DNA of 7,431 bases from Alphaproteobacteria bacterium (GTDB lineage: Bacteria > Pseudomonadota > Alphaproteobacteria > Thalassobaculales > Thalassobaculaceae), in contig JAPKDN010000150.1 in assembly GCA_028822575.1 (NCBI GenBank), positions 1 to 7,431 on the forward strand, written 5' to 3'. The translations under genes were made by a program, and so were the position numbers. Below are positions 6,239-7,431 of this stretch, piece by piece. The notes under the pieces are model-generated. The model was given only the letters and a program-made list of their open reading frames with translations. It was not told where the DNA came from and ran no database searches. Numbering within the stretch: position 1 is the first letter of the stretch; the number at the start of each line of letters is the position of its first letter.

Positions 6239-7431
6239 ATGAAGCATCTCCCCGCGTACACCGACCTTACCAGCCGGCTCCGTTTTTCGCCCGAGCAGGG
6301 CCGCATCTGGCGTGACAGCGAGCGCTGCGTATTGCTGAGTAATTCTGCGCTAGTCATGTTGCGGAACGAAATAGTTGTCCAACTGGGCTTAGTCAGCGCT
6401 CGCCGACTATTCTGGGAGATAGGGTTCGCCGAAGGCGCGCGTTGCGCAGTCGAAGCAAAGCATTTAAGGCCCGGCAGCAGTTTCCTTGATGCCTTTGCGG
6501 TCGGCCCTCAAGCCCATGCAGTAACCGGGTTCGGCTGGACCGAGATCGAAACTTTGGACACCGATACCGAGAACGGGCATTTCGATGGTCGTTTTCTGGT
6601 CCACGATTCGATTGAAGCCGGAATCCATCTCGCGACCGATGGCATTAGCACCGATCCTGTGTGTTGGTTGCAAACTGGTTTTGCCAGCGGCTTTGCAAGC
6701 ACTTTCGCGGGTCAGCCCATAATCATGCGTGAAATCGAGTGCAAGGGAATGGGGCATCGGGCCTGCCTGCTCCATGGCAAGCCTGAAGCCGAGTGGCCAA
6801 GCCTGGACGATGTCGAAACGGCAGTGGTTCAAATCGATTCAAGCGGCCTCAAGAGTCAGGACGACCAATTCGTCGCTGGAGTATCGGCAGGCTTCCACGC
6901 GGTGCGCAACTTGATCGAGCGGACTGCAGGGACCGATGCCACGCTGTTGTTCTTGGGGGAGACGGGAGTCGGCAAGGAGGTGTTCGCCAGGATGGCGCAC
7001 CGGCTTAGCCTTCGCCGCGACGCGCCTTTCGTCGCGCTGAATTGCGCAGCAATTCCTGAAGGCTTGATCGAGGCCGAACTGTTCGGTGTGGCCAAGGGTG
7101 CTTTCACCGGCGCCATGACCGACAGGCAAGGACGTTTCGAACTCGCCCACGGTGGTACGCTGTTTCTCGACGAGATTTCGATGCTGTCACCCCTGGCGCA
7201 AAGCAAGGTTCTGAGGGCCATCCAGGAAGGCGAATTCGAACGTGTGGGTGGTACCAAGACCATCCAGGTAAACGTTCGCCTGATCGCCGCCTCCAACATC
7301 GATCTCGAGGCGGCAATCGCTGCGGGGACATTTCGTCCGGACCTGTACTTCCGTCTTTCAACACTGCCGATCTGGGTTCCGCCGCTGAGAGAGCGGCGCG
7401 AGGACATCCCGGGATTAATGGAGCACTTCCG
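6239..7431 (+). CDS. Sigma-54-dependent transcriptional activator, XylR/DmpR family (3'-truncated)
   Basis: This is an aromatic-responsive enhancer-binding protein. The reading frame is open from ATG 6239 to the right edge (397 codons); the rest of the AAA+ domain and the DNA-binding domain lie outside. Residues about 8-180 form the XylR_N/V4R effector domain, similar to XylR and DmpR from SRLRF onward. Its zinc site is complete at C142, E165, C168 and C176, with the same spacing as MopR C155/E178/C181/C189. The AAA+ domain shows Walker A GETGVGKE (240-247), the sigma-54-contacting GAFTGA (287-292), Walker B GGTLFLDE (305-312) and the arginine-finger segment FRPDLYFR (365-372). A TAA lies in frame two codons before the ATG, so no longer start exists. 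The only purine run, AAGG, ends 1 nt before the ATG, so translation may be weak. The gene diverges from the oxygenase operon and probably controls its sigma-54 promoter. Effector unknown. Confidence 0.95.
   Translation, partial: MKHLPAYTDLTSRLRFSPEQGRIWRDSERCVLLSNSALVMLRNEIVVQLGLVSARRLFWEIGFAEGARCAVEAKHLRPGSSFLDAFAVGPQAHAVTGFGWTEIETLDTDTENGHFDGRFLVHDSIEAGIHLATDGISTDPVCWLQTGFASGFASTFAGQPIIMREIECKGMGHRACLLHGKPEAEWPSLDDVETAVVQIDSSGLKSQDDQFVAGVSAGFHAVRNLIERTAGTDATLLFLGETGVGKEVFARMAHRLSLRRDAPFVALNCAAIPEGLIEAELFGVAKGAFTGAMTDRQGRFELAHGGTLFLDEISMLSPLAQSKVLRAIQEGEFERVGGTKTIQVNVRLIAASNIDLEAAIAAGTFRPDLYFRLSTLPIWVPPLRERREDIPGLMEHF

Noticed and set aside
4996..6315. Long open frame on the plus strand (439 codons) opposite alpha 1
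   Set aside because: It lies antisense to a gene with complete Rieske and iron-site motifs, runs across the promoter region and into the regulator start, and its protein shows no recognisable domain. It is a by-product of GC-rich codon usage.
6166..6357. Small minus-strand frame of 63 codons in the divergent region
   Set aside because: It overlaps the start of the regulator and the promoter region, with no ribosome site or recognisable protein features.
6464..6832. Minus-strand frames antisense to the regulator V4R domain
   Set aside because: The plus-strand frame encodes an intact effector domain with a full zinc site; the antisense frames have no supporting features.
1..7431. tRNA, rRNA, CRISPR, insertion sequence or transposase remnants
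   Set aside because: No tandem spaced repeats, transposase motifs or recognisable RNA gene sequences were seen; nearly all of the window is explained by the seven genes.

Overview
The window is a piece of an aromatic-hydrocarbon catabolic gene cluster. It is most likely from a sphingomonad (Novosphingobium/Sphingobium type). This rests on the xylM-xylA pair lying beside several Rieske ring-hydroxylating oxygenase alpha/beta pairs without dedicated ferredoxin genes, a mixture known from sphingomonad catabolic plasmids and chromosomal islands. The taxon is inferred; no rRNA or other marker gene is present. Genes are GC-rich, and the one promoter-bearing intergenic region (about 6022-6238) is clearly more AT-rich.

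Layout. Six genes are packed on the minus strand and read right to left from 6021: oxygenase alpha 1 (4675-6021), beta 1 (4155-4682), alpha 2 (2752-4122), beta 2 (2186-2737), xylM (950-2053) and xylA (1-829, cut by the left edge). Within each alpha/beta pair the genes overlap or nearly touch, which suggests translational coupling. A 33-bp gap separates the pairs. A perfect 16-bp stem-loop sits between beta 2 and xylM, and a smaller hairpin lies between xylM and xylA. Diverging from this operon, on the plus strand from 6239 to the right edge, is a sigma-54-dependent activator of the XylR/DmpR family, cut within its AAA+ domain.

Regulation. The intergenic region holds a well-formed sigma-54 promoter facing the oxygenase operon (GG at 6107-6108, GC at 6095-6096, exact 10-nt spacing). 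It also holds a sigma-70-like promoter facing the regulator, whose -35 box overlaps an inverted repeat. The simplest model is that the regulator senses an aromatic effector through its N-terminal V4R domain and activates the operon from upstream sites, perhaps repressing its own promoter.

Function as a set (inference). XylM and XylA would hydroxylate the methyl group of toluene- or xylene-like compounds. The two Rieske alpha/beta pairs would oxygenate an aromatic ring, drawing electrons either from XylA or from a ferredoxin/reductase encoded elsewhere. No RNA genes, insertion sequences or CRISPR arrays were seen. The system type is known; the most unusual points are the two tandem oxygenase pairs in front of xylMA, and a regulator whose effector pocket and linker differ from XylR and DmpR.
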